A DNA stretch of 64,000 nt. Source: Codonopsis lanceolata. Taxonomy: Eukaryota; Streptophyta; Magnoliopsida; Asterales; Campanulaceae. The stretch is taken from assembly GCA_013146195.2 (NCBI GenBank), contig CM028382.1, positions 9,308,767 through 9,372,766 on the forward strand. The letters run 5' to 3'. This document shows, in pieces, positions 33,570-46,067 of the stretch (the first letter of the stretch is position 1; every line of letters starts with the position of its first letter). The notes below the pieces were generated by a model, which had not been told where the DNA came from, searched no databases, and saw nothing but the letters and a program-made list of their open reading frames with translations. A program made the position numbers and the translations under genes.

Positions 33570-34108
33570 CTTTCTGATAACTTTTTTTTTGTTTATTATT
33601 GAACAGCGTACCATCAAATAAATATAGGCCTGCATTTATATTAATGATTCACTTTTATTCTCTATTAATTTCTCCTTTAAGAAATAGTGAATGCAACTGA
33701 TAATCTTTCTTTAATTTCTATATCTGGGTATTTGTTGGAGTAAATTTTTCGGATTCAAACGTGGGAATAGGGACGAAGAGGCTTTCCTATCTCCTATCTA
33801 TTATAAGGGGCAAATATTTTCTTTGAAAGACATGATCTTTATCTGAACCACCGTGTGTTGGTAGAGTTGTGAGAAAGTGATGCTTTGTTTTATGAATTAA
33901 GATTTATAAAACCGTCCTATAAAAAACCTACTCAATAAAGGAGAGGGATAGACTTGAGTACTTGATTGTCCACCTAAAGAATAGAATGGCAAGGATATCA
34001 ATTCGAGTCTCATTGAATCTTTAATTAGCCCTTAGCCCTACACATGATGTTATTATTTTACTATGACATTTTTTTCACGAGGATACATGTGGGCATAGGG
34101 CTAAAATT
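33570..34108 (-). promoter_or_regulatory. Beta-galactosidase upstream region
   Basis: A TATA-like TATATTTA lies at 33626-33619 on the minus strand, 50 bp before the ATG at 33569, so any leader would be short. Near 33845-33930 there is one copy of a repeat also found at 46694-46800 (gtgtgttggtagagttgtgagaa). Nothing else stands out. Confidence 0.4.
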
Positions 34109-34116
34109 CAATCTAT

Positions 34117-34939
34117 TAGGCGTAAGCAGGGCCCGTCAATGTCCATCAAGTCCGTTAAAACCCGTCAGTGTCCGTGCCCATGGGCTATACATAGTGTCGG
34201 GCTTTAGATGAGTCAAATGCCCGCAATCTTGGGCTCTACTGGGCTTTCAGCTGCTCCCTGCATATTATGCACAGTCCAGCCCGTCATCTTCTATGATAAC
34301 TTTTTAAATTTTTTGTAATTATATGTGTTTGACCAAATCCTATATATTTAATTTATGTGTATTATACTATTACTATATTTATATATTATAATACGCCTAA
34401 ACTAATAAAGATATTGCTAAAAATAAAAGCCTAAAAGTCAAACTCTATTATTTTAATAATTAATTACTCAATCATTTATTGATATTCTATTCTCATGTAA
34501 GATTGCAATTTGAATTTGCACATCAGTATCAAAGTATTATTAGTAAAGTGTGGCAATTTGTTTTCTTTATCTTCTTGAAAAACAGCCTCTGACGACCCAA
34601 CGACGTTCCGACTCTCAAGTCGTTCTCGAGAATCTCACCTCACACATCCAACGCCTTCTTCATCTTTTTTGATCGCTTATATTTTAACTTAGCTCATGGC
34701 AATGATTTGATGGGCTGAAGGCTGAGGCCCAAAGTTTGAATGAGAAAACAATAAAATTATTTAAAAATATAAACAAATGAGCTGAAGCTCGTGCCCACCC
34801 AATGCTCATTTTAAGCCCGTCCGCTAATGTCCGTGAGTTGATAAATAGTACCGGGTTTTTAAGTCTAATGTCCGCTGCTTGATGGGCACATATTGGGCAT
34901 TGTCAATACTCGTGGGCTTAGGACCCGTGCACACCCCTA
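34117..34939. mobile_element. hAT-like non-autonomous element with 8-bp target duplication
   Basis: Flanked by caatctat at 34109-34116 and 34940-34947. The ends TAGGCGTAAGCAGGGCCCG and (complement) TAGGGGTGTGCACGGGTCC are inverted repeats. Subterminal blocks repeat gtccgtgcccatgggct-like motifs. 823 bp, no transposase. Confidence 0.8.
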
Positions 34940-34947
34940 CAATCTAT

Positions 34948-35700
34948 ATCTATATCTCTTCTCTCATCTCATCTTATCTTGTCTTATATATCTTATAATA
35001 ATAATAAAATATATAAATGTCAAGGTTATTTCTTATAAATTAATTGATAGACAAAAATAATCATTCATCAAATAAATCATCTACTATTTAATTAAAGACA
35101 AAACAAGTAAATTTACCATGATAAAAAATAATATTTTGACAAAAATAGCCTTAAATATAATAAATCATTCACTATTAATTAAAGTCAAACAAGTAAATTT
35201 GTCATAAGCTACAATTAAATAATAATTTGATCCACTGACTTGTACATATTTTAAAGTTATAGGTCCTACATTTTTAATTATATTTATTTCATCATGTATT
35301 TTCATCTTCTTATCAGAGTTGAGACACAATGTTATGTTACGTATGTACACATTTTTATTAGACTTAGGGTAATTATTTTTTGAGTAATGTAATATTTTAT
35401 GTCTTATGCAACATACATTGAGAAATTATCCAAGGCATGCTACCGTTTTACAATCATTATTTCATCCATAAAGTAGCTAGCATACCTGGGTCATAAGCCT
35501 TGTACTGTTGTACATTACATATAGACACACACTTGTACATAATCATTGTACAATACATATACACCCATTTTCACAAAGATTACCACACATCGAAAAATGT
35601 TTTCCATAACCTTTTCTATAAATATTACCAAACACCAGAAAATTGAATGATTTCATTTTCCAAAAAACATTTTCTTGATAACAAGGGTAAATGTCAGGAA
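34948..35700. other. AT-rich intergenic stretch with PIF-like half end
   Basis: No gene. 35585-35680 carries ttttccataacc...ccaaacaccagaaaat...ttttccaaaaaacat, resembling a half of the PIF-type MITEs at 0.9 and 22.7 kb. The rest is simple A/T-rich DNA. Confidence 0.35.
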
Positions 35701-36232
35701 AGCAAATTCTAGTTGTTCATGGGAAGTAGAATTGTAGCACCCACAATTGGCGGGATTACAGACGACCATTATGGTGCATGACAATCACAATGCTAATATA
35801 AGCATTTCCCAAGCGACCAAGAAAGTAGGTAATGTAATGTAACATAAAGAAGTTGGAAACCATATTTTACAAAATATGAAACCGAGCCTACGAATCCCAC
35901 AATTTACTACCAGACTGAAATTCCCATAAAACCACAACGACACCTTAGAAAAAAGGACCCAACGAATGTCCACCAAACCAGTAAAACAAAGACTTAACAT
36001 CCACCAAACCAGCAAATAGAAAGACTTAAAGACACTGCAGGGCCAGCACACACATTCTCATCCATCTCGAGATCTATAGAGTTCAACTTGCAGGAGATGT
36101 CCAATCCACGTTTCCCTGGAAATACGCTTCTGATGTAACAGGACATCTGATGAGATATGCGGCTAGCCAACTTGGAAGAAGTCCATTGGAGAGAAGCAAC
36201 ACAATTTGCACATGGAACTTACTGCATTTATT
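35701..36232 (-). other. Probable 3' UTR and flank of the A20/AN1 gene
   Basis: No competing gene. The first 150-250 bp below the stop codon at 36235-36233 are the likely 3' UTR. Confidence 0.35.
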
Positions 36233-36754
36233 CTAGATTTTCTCAAGCTTTTCTGCCTTCACAACAGGGTTAGCCTTGGCAATAGCATCCCTAGCAGTGG
36301 TGCGGTAATCAAAGGGGCAATCATGCTTGTCTGAGTAACGATGTGATCCACAGAAAAGATCACCACATCGACATTTGAACCCAGTTAAGCCTACACGTTT
36401 TCTGCAACTGCTGCAACGACTGGGACCCTGCTTGGGCTTTATTTCAATGCTCTCTTCAGAGCTAGAAGCTTGCGGTGGAGGTGGCAGAGAGATGGCCTTT
36501 TCTTGCACTACATCAACCTGCAGATTCAATGTGGCTGCAACTACAGGTTCCTTCTCGCTGGCACTAGTTGATCCATTAACAATATTCTCAATGGATGAGG
36601 CAGCAAGTTTAGCCTGTTGTTCTTTCATCATCAAGTCCTTGTGGCACTTTGAGCACATATTCATGGTAGCTGCACTTCCAAAGAAACCGCAGTTGTTAAT
36701 GCACAGAATTGGACCTTCTGGAGGGGGTTGGCATCCTGTCTCATCATGCTCCAT
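36233..36754 (-). CDS. A20/AN1 zinc-finger stress-associated protein (SAP)
   Basis: An intact 173-residue frame without introns in the coding part, the normal size for plant SAPs. SAPs act in abiotic-stress signalling; several bind ubiquitin through A20 or act as E3 ligases. The A20 finger has Cys18, Cys22, Cys34 and Cys37 (PILCINNCGFFG, MNMCSKC). The AN1 finger has Cys114, Cys117, Cys128, Cys130, Cys135, His138, His144 and Cys146 (RCSSCRKRVGLTGFKC, then CGDLFCGSHRYSDKHDC). All metal ligands are present. A Ser/Pro-rich linker joins them. A splice acceptor (TGCAG) lies 13 nt before the ATG, so a 5' UTR intron is likely, as in many SAP genes. It is the only finger gene in the window and appears functional. 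Confidence 0.95.
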   Translation of the reverse strand: MEHDETGCQPPPEGPILCINNCGFFGSAATMNMCSKCHKDLMMKEQQAKLAASSIENIVNGSTSASEKEPVVAATLNLQVDVVQEKAISLPPPPQASSSEESIEIKPKQGPSRCSSCRKRVGLTGFKCRCGDLFCGSHRYSDKHDCPFDYRTTARDAIAKANPVVKAEKLEKI

Positions 36755-37589
36755 TGTGTCAGCTCTCCTGCAGCAAATTCAGTAGGCAACCTCAAATACT
36801 AAAACAAAATTGGAAATCACTCCCCCCTCCCCCGTCCACCAAGAAATAGAAAATACAACAACCAAGAGAAAGGTCAAAAATGAAAGATAGGAAGTATATG
36901 AGCTCACATATCCAATCTCTAAGACAAATAGACACTTCAAGGAGGGTGGAATGTGTTTGTTTGGCACATAAAAGAAAAAGACATTCTATAGCATGTTTGC
37001 TACCCATTAAGGTGCTCATATTTTGCAACACTAATTTTAATAGCCCAAGCAGTCAATATCGCCAGATCTACCTGCGGTTCATCATTGCCAGCACCACCCA
37101 CTTCGTTTCAGCCCCCCCCCCCGCTGCCGCCTTTGCTTCATCGCCATAAGGTACTCATCTCTAAGTTCATTGCTTCTCGTCTCTCTCCGGAATGCATAAA
37201 TCAATCTATTGTTATTGTTTAATTTATCAAAGAAGGAGATGCTGGAAATGGATTCCTTAACCGTGCTCAAGGCAGATGGACTAACTCTGTATCAGGCAAG
37301 CCTGAAAGGAGGGTTCAAGTATGGAGATCACCCAAAAAGATTTTTGAGTCAACTAAACTTGTGTTGGCCAGCCTTGTTTGCGAGTAAGCTTAAGTCTCAC
37401 GAATTATAATCTCATTGATGGCACTATTCCCAATAAGTTGTTACAGATGAAAAGCATCCGGTATTGCTGTGCCTTGCCTCGATTTCTATGGTTATTGTTT
37501 AATCTATCCAATTTAATTTTGATTTGTGCTCCACTATACATGTTAGAAGCTTAAATGCTTTGATATGATGGTAGTCACTGTAAAATTGA

Positions 37590-37712
37590 AAAGGGTATAT
37601 TTGGAACCAAGGGGTGGGAGAAATGGAAAGGACAATTGGACAAAACACCTCAAAGTCCTTAGTTCCAATCCCCGTAACCAACAAGGGGCCACACTTGCCT
37701 ATCAAAAAAAAA
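37590..37712 (+). repeat. SINE-like short retroposon end
   Basis: Contains tagttccaatccccg (B-box-like), then ccaacaaggggccacacttgcctatc and an A-tract. The same module occurs in reverse at 38655-38730 and in part at 57470-57510. Short A+T matches (aaattgaa) flank it. A clear A box is not visible, so the SINE label is tentative. Confidence 0.35.
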
Positions 37713-38654
37713 TTGAACAGAAGGGTGTAAATGGAAATAAAAATGCTATGTTTACCACTAATGCTACCACTAAGCCTTGGTAAAAGTCAAATGTGTTCAA
37801 GTGAAAGACAACTTTGCCCTCCACTAAGGTTTGGTGGTGACAATAGTGGTAGAAGTAATGGTAAACCTAGTATTGTTGATATGGAAATTCAAAAACTTCT
37901 TTAGCTTAATTTTTGAAAGTGGCCTATTTAAGCGAAACATTCAAAAATTGAATTGTGGACTCTTATTCTAGAGCGGAGGGAATACATGATAGTATGATAC
38001 CCTTGTTGATGTCATGTACTCCCTCCATCAAAAAGTCTACTATTCTATTGTGGGATGTTCCCTCAAAGAGTGCATCTCCAAAAATTATGCCTACAATTTC
38101 CATAACTTTTCAACTTTACCTTCCACATCCACATGCAATTTAAGCATTTTGGGTATGCTAAAGCATTTTGATAATTATGACCAACAACGAGGATAATATA
38201 TTCCTTAATTAGTAGAATTCTCAAACTTGGACTCTTTGATCCTTAAATACCTATTGCCAGTTCACAAGTAAGATTTTATGTTCCAGCTCTAAAAGGTACA
38301 CACTTGATTATTAAGGTCATATCCTCTTCACACAAAAGAACTTCAAATGTGAGTCTATTTTTTTCCAAGATGTTAATGTGTTGGGTCAAAGAGTAGCCTT
38401 TTCACTAAAAGGGCTAGAGAAATGTAAGCGGATGCCCCAATCCACATCTGCGATAATTGTATTTAGAATAAACCTTTAATGTTCACCAACAACCCATTAT
38501 GACTAGGCAGTAGTAGGCAGCAAAACTCAATCGGCAGTGCCCAAACAATCTAGTTTCATAAAGAAGTACTTTCACCGACCATAACTAGGTAATGTATAAT
38601 ACAATGATAATTAAAGTCTAAAATTTTTATTAACTTTTAGCTCATATTTTATTT

Positions 38655-38730
38655 CATTTTTGATAGGTAAGTGTGACCCCTTGTTGGTATGGGGATTGGA
38701 ACCAAGGACACCTCAAGGTCATTGCTTGGC
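38655..38730 (-). repeat. SINE-like short retroposon end
   Basis: Minus strand reads cttggttccaatccccatacc followed by aacaaggggtcacacttacctatcaaaa, the same module as 37640-37712. Confidence 0.35.
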
Positions 38731-40720
38731 ACTCATATTTTATTATAAAGTTATTTGATTCTAATCTCACTTGTATGATTACTTTTCTTTGATTGTTAAG
38801 GCACAATTAAATTCAAATATTTCACATTGATTTACCTTCTACATCAATAATATCATTTGATCATCATTAAAGATATAGTCCAATGAAAAGGGTATGAACC
38901 CTCTAAACAAAAATGTCAAATTTCATTCAAAAAAGAAAAAAGGAAATACATCAACTCATAAGCAAAATGTACTATACATTGTTCAACCGATATTACAAGC
39001 AAAGCACCAACAACCCATTATTTGGAGTCTCCTCGTTTGATAGTTTCAAGCAATTGATCAAAGGGTTGTTGCAAAGAAATAGAGTTGGAAAAAGAAGATG
39101 AACTGGTGAGGATATGACAATGTGCGTTTCTTTTTCTATTTTATTTTTCTTTTTTACAATTATTTGTTAACTATGTAACAAGAGGTGGGGGGTGCCACCT
39201 GGGCGGTTGAGGCACCCACCCAATTTAGTAGCCGGCAACCCATCTCACACTCATCTAGTCTGTAAACTTCTAGGCTTTATGCCCTTCTAAGGCACATTAG
39301 CAAACAGTCACCTAGGTGGGAACATTTGATAACTAAACCTCTACACAGAACATTATTAAGTAAGAACAAGACTTACGACCACCATACAAATGATAGCTAC
39401 CTCAAACAATTAGTCACTTAAGTCTACCTTCTCTATGAAAACATGATACCAGTCAATGGCATGCACCTTTCATTAGCACGACTTATAACACACATAGAAT
39501 TGGACCTGAGGGCTATTATGATATAGACAGAGAAATGAAGAATGCAAAACAGAAAAATCCTTGTGAAATGATTACTTTTCAACCAAATAACAGTACATGC
39601 CCAAAAACGACATTGACACTATGTTTCACTCAAAGTGACCGTATTTGAGAAGTTGAACATTCAAGGCATAATAATACCCTTGGATGCAAGTACTATAATG
39701 AACCTCTTGTAGTTCAGCTAGCTTGTTTATTTCATGTATGAGGGGTCTCATGAGAATTGTAAGGTGAGTTTTTGAAACAAGACTCTTCGATAATGAGCAT
39801 AAACATAATCCAATCACTTGGGGTCGGCTACATGAATCCTTTCCCACCATTCAATTAGGTCCAAAGCAAGGAGAAAAATGTAACAACGATCTCTTTGGCT
39901 CAAACATTCAAAAAAAGAAAAGGTAACTTCTGGGAAAAAAATATAATAATGAAAGAAGAAATTTTTGCACTTGTAATTGAAGATAAAGTGACCTAATTAG
40001 AGGAATAAAATAGAAGACAAACAAATAACTTCAGTTTTTGAGGGTTTCAGATAAATCTTTCTGAATAGAAAAGACGAATTACCATCTGCAATCAAATGCA
40101 ACATCAGTATCCTTAAAAAGATGCAAAATTTCCAAACCCAAGGAGATCACTATTTTTTTATTTTTTTTTATAAGATCACTATTGCTAATTATATAATAAT
40201 ATAATATAATTGAACAAACGAGATAAATTACAGAATGAACAAATCGAAATCCAAAACATCCATAAAGTTACAAAACCACAGAGTACATATAGCCTTAACA
40301 TAAAATTGGTGAAATTTGTGAATCAAAAAAGGGAGAGAAAACCCTAACCTGTTGGCCAGGACAACAACCCCTTCTGACTGGATCTCGCACCAGATGAGCT
40401 CCTGTATCCAATCAATCATACCAATATTTAATTATTAAAAAATAAAAACGAAAAATCCATCCAAGTATCCAACCGAATCTACGAACAAACATGAAACACG
40501 TTCGTTCATCCAAAAACACACGTATATGGAAAGTAAAAGGATAGTCATGACAGTTTACCGGGGAGAGATGAAGATCGTTCTGAGAGAGAGAAGGAGGGAC
40601 GGAGGTAGAGATAGATTGGGAGAGAGAGAGAGGGGGAGAGCAATCGAAGAGAGATTGATGGGGGTTCCTCCGTCTCTTTCCCGATTAGTGAAATAGGAAT
40701 TAAATTGAAACCAGAGAGAG

Positions 40721-41031
40721 AGACGGAGGTGTTGTGTTTGTTTCTATGCCAACCAACGAACGGTCTTTACTGATTAGGTGCGCGTGGCCAATCACTATTT
40801 GTCAGCCTTTATTGCCCACTTACAATTAAATACTCTAATAGCTGTTAGAAATATGTTATATTCGGATTTCTTTTTTCTAAATTATTATCTAGATTCGACA
40901 TACGGTTTAAAAAAAATAATTGATAGTATTTATAATACTATATGGTTTCATTTAATGCTTTAATATATGAGATTATAATTAAAGTAATAAAAGTATTTTT
41001 TTCAAAAGAAAGTTTTAAAAGAAAACATTTA
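40721..41031. other. Upstream flank of the A20/AN1 transcription unit
   Basis: Probable promoter area on the minus strand, followed by AT-rich DNA. No clear TATA box chosen. Confidence 0.3.
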
Positions 41032-41289
41032 CTCCTTTCGTCTCAAAATTATCGTCTGAGTTGATTTGATACACTGTTTAAGAAAATACATTTGATTGAA
41101 TTATTAATATTAGTTTGATGTATAGTTTACTTTAAAGTCCATGTGTACGTGACACATAATTAAAATGAGATAAAAAAGTATGGATAAAATTGTAAAAGTG
41201 TTATCCTAAAAATACAAGTTTCAAACAAGACAATTATTTTGGAATTGATGAAAAAGAAAAGTAGAACAATAATTTTGGGACTGAGGGAG
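41032..41289. mobile_element. Stowaway MITE, 258 bp
   Basis: Left ctcctttcgtctcaaa, right complement ctccctcagtcccaaa, flanked by TA on both sides (41030-41031 and 41290-41291). No coding capacity. Confidence 0.8.
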
Positions 41290-42130
41290 TATTTTGGATT
41301 ACACAAAACGTAAAAGAAGAACAAATATTTGAAAACGAAGGGAGTACTAAATAATTATCTTGTTTAATTGGCATTAAAAAATTTTAAAAATATTCTATTA
41401 TAAATATTAATAAAATATGTAAAAAAATTCAATTTATATACACTAGTTAAATACTCGTATGTTAAATACACGGACATATTTTTTCATTAAATTAAATTTA
41501 AACAAAACGAAGACAAAAATAATTTCAACGCATCATAGTATCGTTAATATTATATATTTCAAAACAATTCCTTATACACTAACTAATTTACGACAAATAT
41601 TGATCTATATTAAGAAAAAGAAATCAAATTTTTGGTGACGGCAATATATGAAAATTAAACAAATAGTTAAAAGAGTAATGATATGGGTACCTAATATTTG
41701 TTAAATTTCAATCCCAAAAAGTTTTTAAAAAAGAAAAAAGAAAAAAAGAATAGGTAAAGCAGTAAAAAGATAAGGCTACGATTTCTCAAACAACCAACAT
41801 TCTGACATTTTTACTCCTTTCTTTGTTTGCCACCATTGACGCAAGGGAAATCGCACCTCTACCATGCCAGTCTTCATTTTCTTATTGGCCGACTCACTTG
41901 GACAAAGCCAACAACCTAATCCTCACTTACTAGGTTTTCACTTTCCAAAGTTTCCTAAACTAAACTTACTCCTTAATTATCTCATTGACTCCTTCATTTC
42001 AAAGTAGATTCGAACAATTTAAAATGTATCAAAATATTTTTGGTTTTTTATTTAGCATTGAGAAATTAGGGTCATTGTATAATGAAAATTTTAAAAAAAT
42101 TGTCTTAACCTTGAAAATTCATTAAAGCAT
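41290..42130. other. AT-rich stretch without genes
   Basis: Nothing supported apart from low-complexity A/T runs. Confidence 0.4.
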
Positions 42131-42139
42131 AATGGCAAC

Positions 42140-42475
42140 TCGATCATGGAACTAAAAATTTAAGAGAAATTATACAAGTGAAGAATGATACACCAAAGGA
42201 CATACTTAATTACATATTAAGGGTTGATTCTTTTCCAAATGCGGAGATTGCTTATAGAATAATGCTAACAATTCTCGTGACTGTTGCTTTAGTAGAAAGA
42301 AGTTTTTCTAAACTAAAATTAATAAAATGTTATCTAAGATCGACAATGTCTCAACAAAGATTAAGTGGGCTAGCTTTATCATCTATTGAAAAATAATTGT
42401 TAAGTGAAATCGATTACTATAATTTAATAAATGATTTTGCATCTCAAAAAGTACGAAAGATAAACTTTAAATAAA
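42140..42475 (+). pseudogene. hAT transposase dimerisation-domain fragment
   Basis: The frame from about 42160 to 42396 encodes the C-terminal hAT dimerisation domain: FPNAEIAYRIMLTI, then ERSFSKLKLIKCYLRSTMSQ, then RLSGLALSSIE. A stop follows, but related residues (YYNLINDFASQKVRKINF) continue to 42475. This type belongs to TTF/MYM zinc-finger hAT transposases. The zinc-finger and catalytic parts are missing upstream, so this is a truncated copy. Confidence 0.75.
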
Positions 42476-42540
42476 AATATAACAATTTTAATAATAAATT
42501 ATTATTTACTTTAAAATGCATTCTATATTTGATAACGATA

Positions 42541-43256
42541 TCACAAATTATTCCACGAAATCACATACTTAAGTCTCATATCTTTCGCTATAGAACGAGC
42601 ATCCAAGAAACCATCCGGGAGCGTTGTAACCTGCAATCCATAGATACAACATTCACCGTAATCATGTAATAAATAGCAAAATTGAAATATCATTATTAGA
42701 ACGACCCACCCACAAAGGCGGACCCACCACATCAGTTTTAGACAATTCACCACAGAGTCCATTTCGATTGACCCATTCAAGACAGGTGTATGTGTTTCCA
42801 TTCAAGGGTGGCGAAGGCGGTTGTTTAGAATCGAGAATTATGGCTCGTGATCCAAGAATAATTGACGTCTAAAATTTTAACTATTACATAAAAAAAATTA
42901 GAAAGGGTCATATTAGTTGACTTAGGATTTTGGAGGGCTAGAAAGGGTCCAGTATAAAATTTGAGAGGTGTCCAATCAAAAATTTGAGAGGGGTGCAATT
43001 GTCAAAAACTATAAATTTACTCATCTTTTTTTTCTTCCAGCGGTGTCCATGTACACCAGTATGGTGGACACCGGTATGGTGCATGTGGATCCGCCACTGC
43101 TTCTGCGGATGAAGGTGAAGTTGCAGAAGCTGAAACAGAAACAGAAGAAAGAGTTCTAGAACTAGTTATAGTAGTAATACCTGTAGGAAAGGGAGATATG
43201 AGCGATGGGAGAGATATTTGGATCTGACGGCTATGTTGTGTAAGGTAAGGCTCGGA
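42541..43256 (-). pseudogene. Decayed gene for a possible plastid-targeted protein, unidentified
   Basis: Three protein-like pieces occur in order on the minus strand. 43240-43100 is Ser/Thr-rich and acid-poor (ISPFPTGITTITSSRTLSS), like a transit peptide. 42790-42690 reads LEWVNRNGLCGELSKTDVVG. 42630-42543 starts after a splice acceptor (TTGCAG) and reads VTTLPDGFLDARSIAKDMRL before ending WNNL and a stop. Between the first two lies inserted DNA whose border cagtggcggatcc looks like a hAT-type end. No start codon is evident. I do not recognise the family, and transit function is inferred only from composition. Confidence 0.3.
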
Positions 43257-43330
43257 TTAACGACGACGTGATAGAGAGAGTAGAGAGGCTTATCCCCGAC
43301 GCAGACGGAACGGGGGGGAGGGAAGGGGAG

Positions 43331-45495
43331 GGAGTGCGTACAAAAGTGACGCGATAGTTTGGGTTTACGTTTTCTTTTTTCTTTTTTTTAAAAAAAAAGC
43401 TTTTAGGATTGAAATTTAACCAATGTTAGTTAAACATCGAGTTAGTTATTAAGTAAAAAATGGGGGTCCATCAATACCACATCATCTTCCGCATCATTAG
43501 GTGTATTATTTTAGGTACACATATCATTACTCTATTTAAAAACATAACAACAAAAAAGTGAAGTTATTTATAGAGAATTAAATTAGTAAAAATTTATCGT
43601 ATGCACCTATTTATCAAAACAACATTTGAAAATCAGTCACTTTTTGTTTTCTGAAGATTAAAATACATTTTATAAATAAAAAATACATAAAATATAGAAC
43701 AAAAATATCATTGATTATCATTAGTTAGTGATTATCATTATAAAAATAATTTTCACTTAAAATTTAATTATCCAACCCATTATGGAAAATTGAAAGATCA
43801 TGAATTTGTCAACTTATGTTTGGATTTGTTATTTGACTGTCATTTAGTTATCATCATTCCTTCAAAAATAACTCTGATTATGCAGGTATATAATTGTTTT
43901 TATAAATTTAGTTTAAAACTGATGCAAATTATAGTATTATTTATACTAGAAATTGGAGGATTTTGGAATGAAAGGTAAAATTCGAGTTTTAAATACAAAG
44001 GATTACGCAGGCTTCAAACACAAAAATGTAACTATTAAATAAAGTAATCAAATTCGCATAAATATAGAGGAGATGGAAACCAAAGGGACTCTTAACTCTT
44101 TGTGAATTCAAACAGTTTTTGACTGATTAATGTTTTATGTTTTTTTTTAAATAATAGACTAAAGGTATTCTAGATTTTGCAACAGTTTTTCCAACATGAC
44201 ATATTGTAATATCAGACATTAAAAATGATAATAGTATATTTTTAGTTAGTAGATTTAGACAGAAAATTGTCTTATATTGTAGACTTATGTGTATCTCACA
44301 TCTATATCTATATATAAAGCCTAGTATAAAAATAGTAAAATCCCGTCAAAATTTGTTTTCCTAAAATAAAAAGTCATTTCTATGTAATAAAAGTGGTGTG
44401 TTATGCGTTAAAAACATAAATTTGATTACTTGTGACCTAATCAATCAAATGATGTATTTAAAAGTGAAAATCAAATTCTACCTTGGAATATTAAAACAAA
44501 TACTGCCTTGAAATATGAACAAGCTTCAAATGATTTGAAAATACAGTTAACAAAATATTTTTACACCATCAACATCTTAATTGCATTGTCAAAATTTAAA
44601 TGTTAACAAATCGAGATCAAAATTTTTTATAATATTTTATATGTTAAAAATTTGTGGTCATATAAAAGATAAAAGATGATGAACTTAACCAAACAGCTTC
44701 AACCAACATATATTATAAAAATATTATACGTTTACAAAAAATAACAAAGCATTATTTAATTTCAACCCGAACAAGTAGGTCAAACAAAAAAAAAAAAAAC
44801 CCCTTAAACATTAACCAATGAACCAAGTTCCAACAAATCCGAACTAGGTTTTTTGTAAGAATATTATAATTGTTCGGTTTTTAATGTTCAATCCCACAAA
44901 TCTTAATCATTTTTTTAATTTAAAAAACAACGATTATTTTATTATAATTTTTTATCAACTAACCAGTAAAAAGCTTGGACATCACATTGTAGGAACTAAA
45001 TTTTGAATGTAAGCAATGTTTGAGACAACGTCTTTATCCCAAAAATGACATTGTTTCTATTAGTAAAAACTCGAAAACCACATTTAGATGACAGAAAAAT
45101 CACAAAACGGATAAATAAATTCTTGATCACCAAAAAATATAATTCGTATCGAAACACTATTTTAGGAACCTAAATCCTCATTACAATTGTAAAGACAACT
45201 TATTGATATATTTGAAACTAAAATACACATCTAACGAAATGGATAAAAAGTAAAGGCAATACATTGACAAATCTATAAAAATATAAATAGACATATATTT
45301 TTTCATTTTTATTGGACCCGAATTTAATATAACAAAATATTTCAACACAATAAATATCTTACTTTTATTGTCCATTTTACATGTTAATAAATCGAAATCA
45401 AATTTTTTGTAATATTTTATACGTGAAAAATTGTGGTCTTCTAGAAGATAAAAGATGATGAACTTAATCAACCGGTTTCAGTCATGCAACATATA
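43331..45495. other. Long AT-rich region without genes
   Basis: About 2.2 kb with no supported gene. Two loosely similar blocks containing aaatcgaaatcaaattttttgtaatattttata occur near 44605-44650 and 45380-45425, a diverged dispersed repeat. Confidence 0.4.
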
Positions 45496-45498
45496 TTA

Positions 45499-45810
45499 GT
45501 GCTTGTTTGATGGAACGTTTTCACCAAAACGCTCACCAAAAACGCAGTGTTTTCTCTTTTAAAGTATTTCAATGTAGCGTTTTAAAACGTAATGTTTTGA
45601 AAATGTGTAGCGTTTTAAAACGCTCTAATTTGGAGTGTTTTAAAAATATGTTGCGTTTCGAAGTACTTTATTTATGAAAATAACGTTTTAAAATAGTTTA
45701 TCAAACGTGTTTACAAGAAAAAACATGTGTTTTGAAAATGCTATGTTTTAAAAACGCTTCGTTTTGAAAACAAAACGAAGTATTTTTAAAACAATACACC
45801 AAACGAAGTC
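45499..45810. mobile_element. MITE rich in AAAACG motifs
   Basis: Left gtgcttgtttgatgg, right complement gacttcgtttggtg; TA-containing flanks (atta and taat). The interior repeats gttttaaaacg many times on both strands, giving strong self-complementarity. Tourist-like by its ends. Confidence 0.5.
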
Positions 45811-45816
45811 TAATAT

Positions 45817-46067
45817 CTCCATCTGTTTTCAAATAATTGTTTTTCTTTCTTTTTTATGTACGTTCCAAAAATGGTCTTTTTCAAAAGTTTTTTTGAGAAA
45901 ACACTTGTCATTTTACCCTTTACTTTTTCTACATAATTTAATTATGACCGTATACACAAGAGCATTGAAGGAAGCCACACATCACCATCATATTAATAAT
46001 ACAATAATTACTTTTTCTTAAATTGTGTGTCATGTCAAATAAGACAATAATTTAAAAACAAATGGAG
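45817..46067. mobile_element. Stowaway-type MITE
   Basis: Left ctccatctgttttcaaataattg, right complement ctccatttgtttttaaattattg. A TA duplication follows the right end. 251 bp. Confidence 0.7.

Larger units (their letters stand above)
36767..40720 (-). other. Probable spliced 5' leader of the A20/AN1 gene
   Basis: Going upstream from the acceptor at 36768-36769, a candidate small exon at 40401-40349 (53 nt) is flanked by ATACAG on its 5' side and GTTAGG on its 3' side. A candidate first exon is a CT-rich leader from about 40720 to 40559, ending at GTAAAC. The three pieces would make a leader with a 3.6-kb second intron. The intron holds only repeats (SINE-like ends, half Stowaways) and no other gene, which supports one transcription unit. 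This is inferred from splice signals only. Confidence 0.4.
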
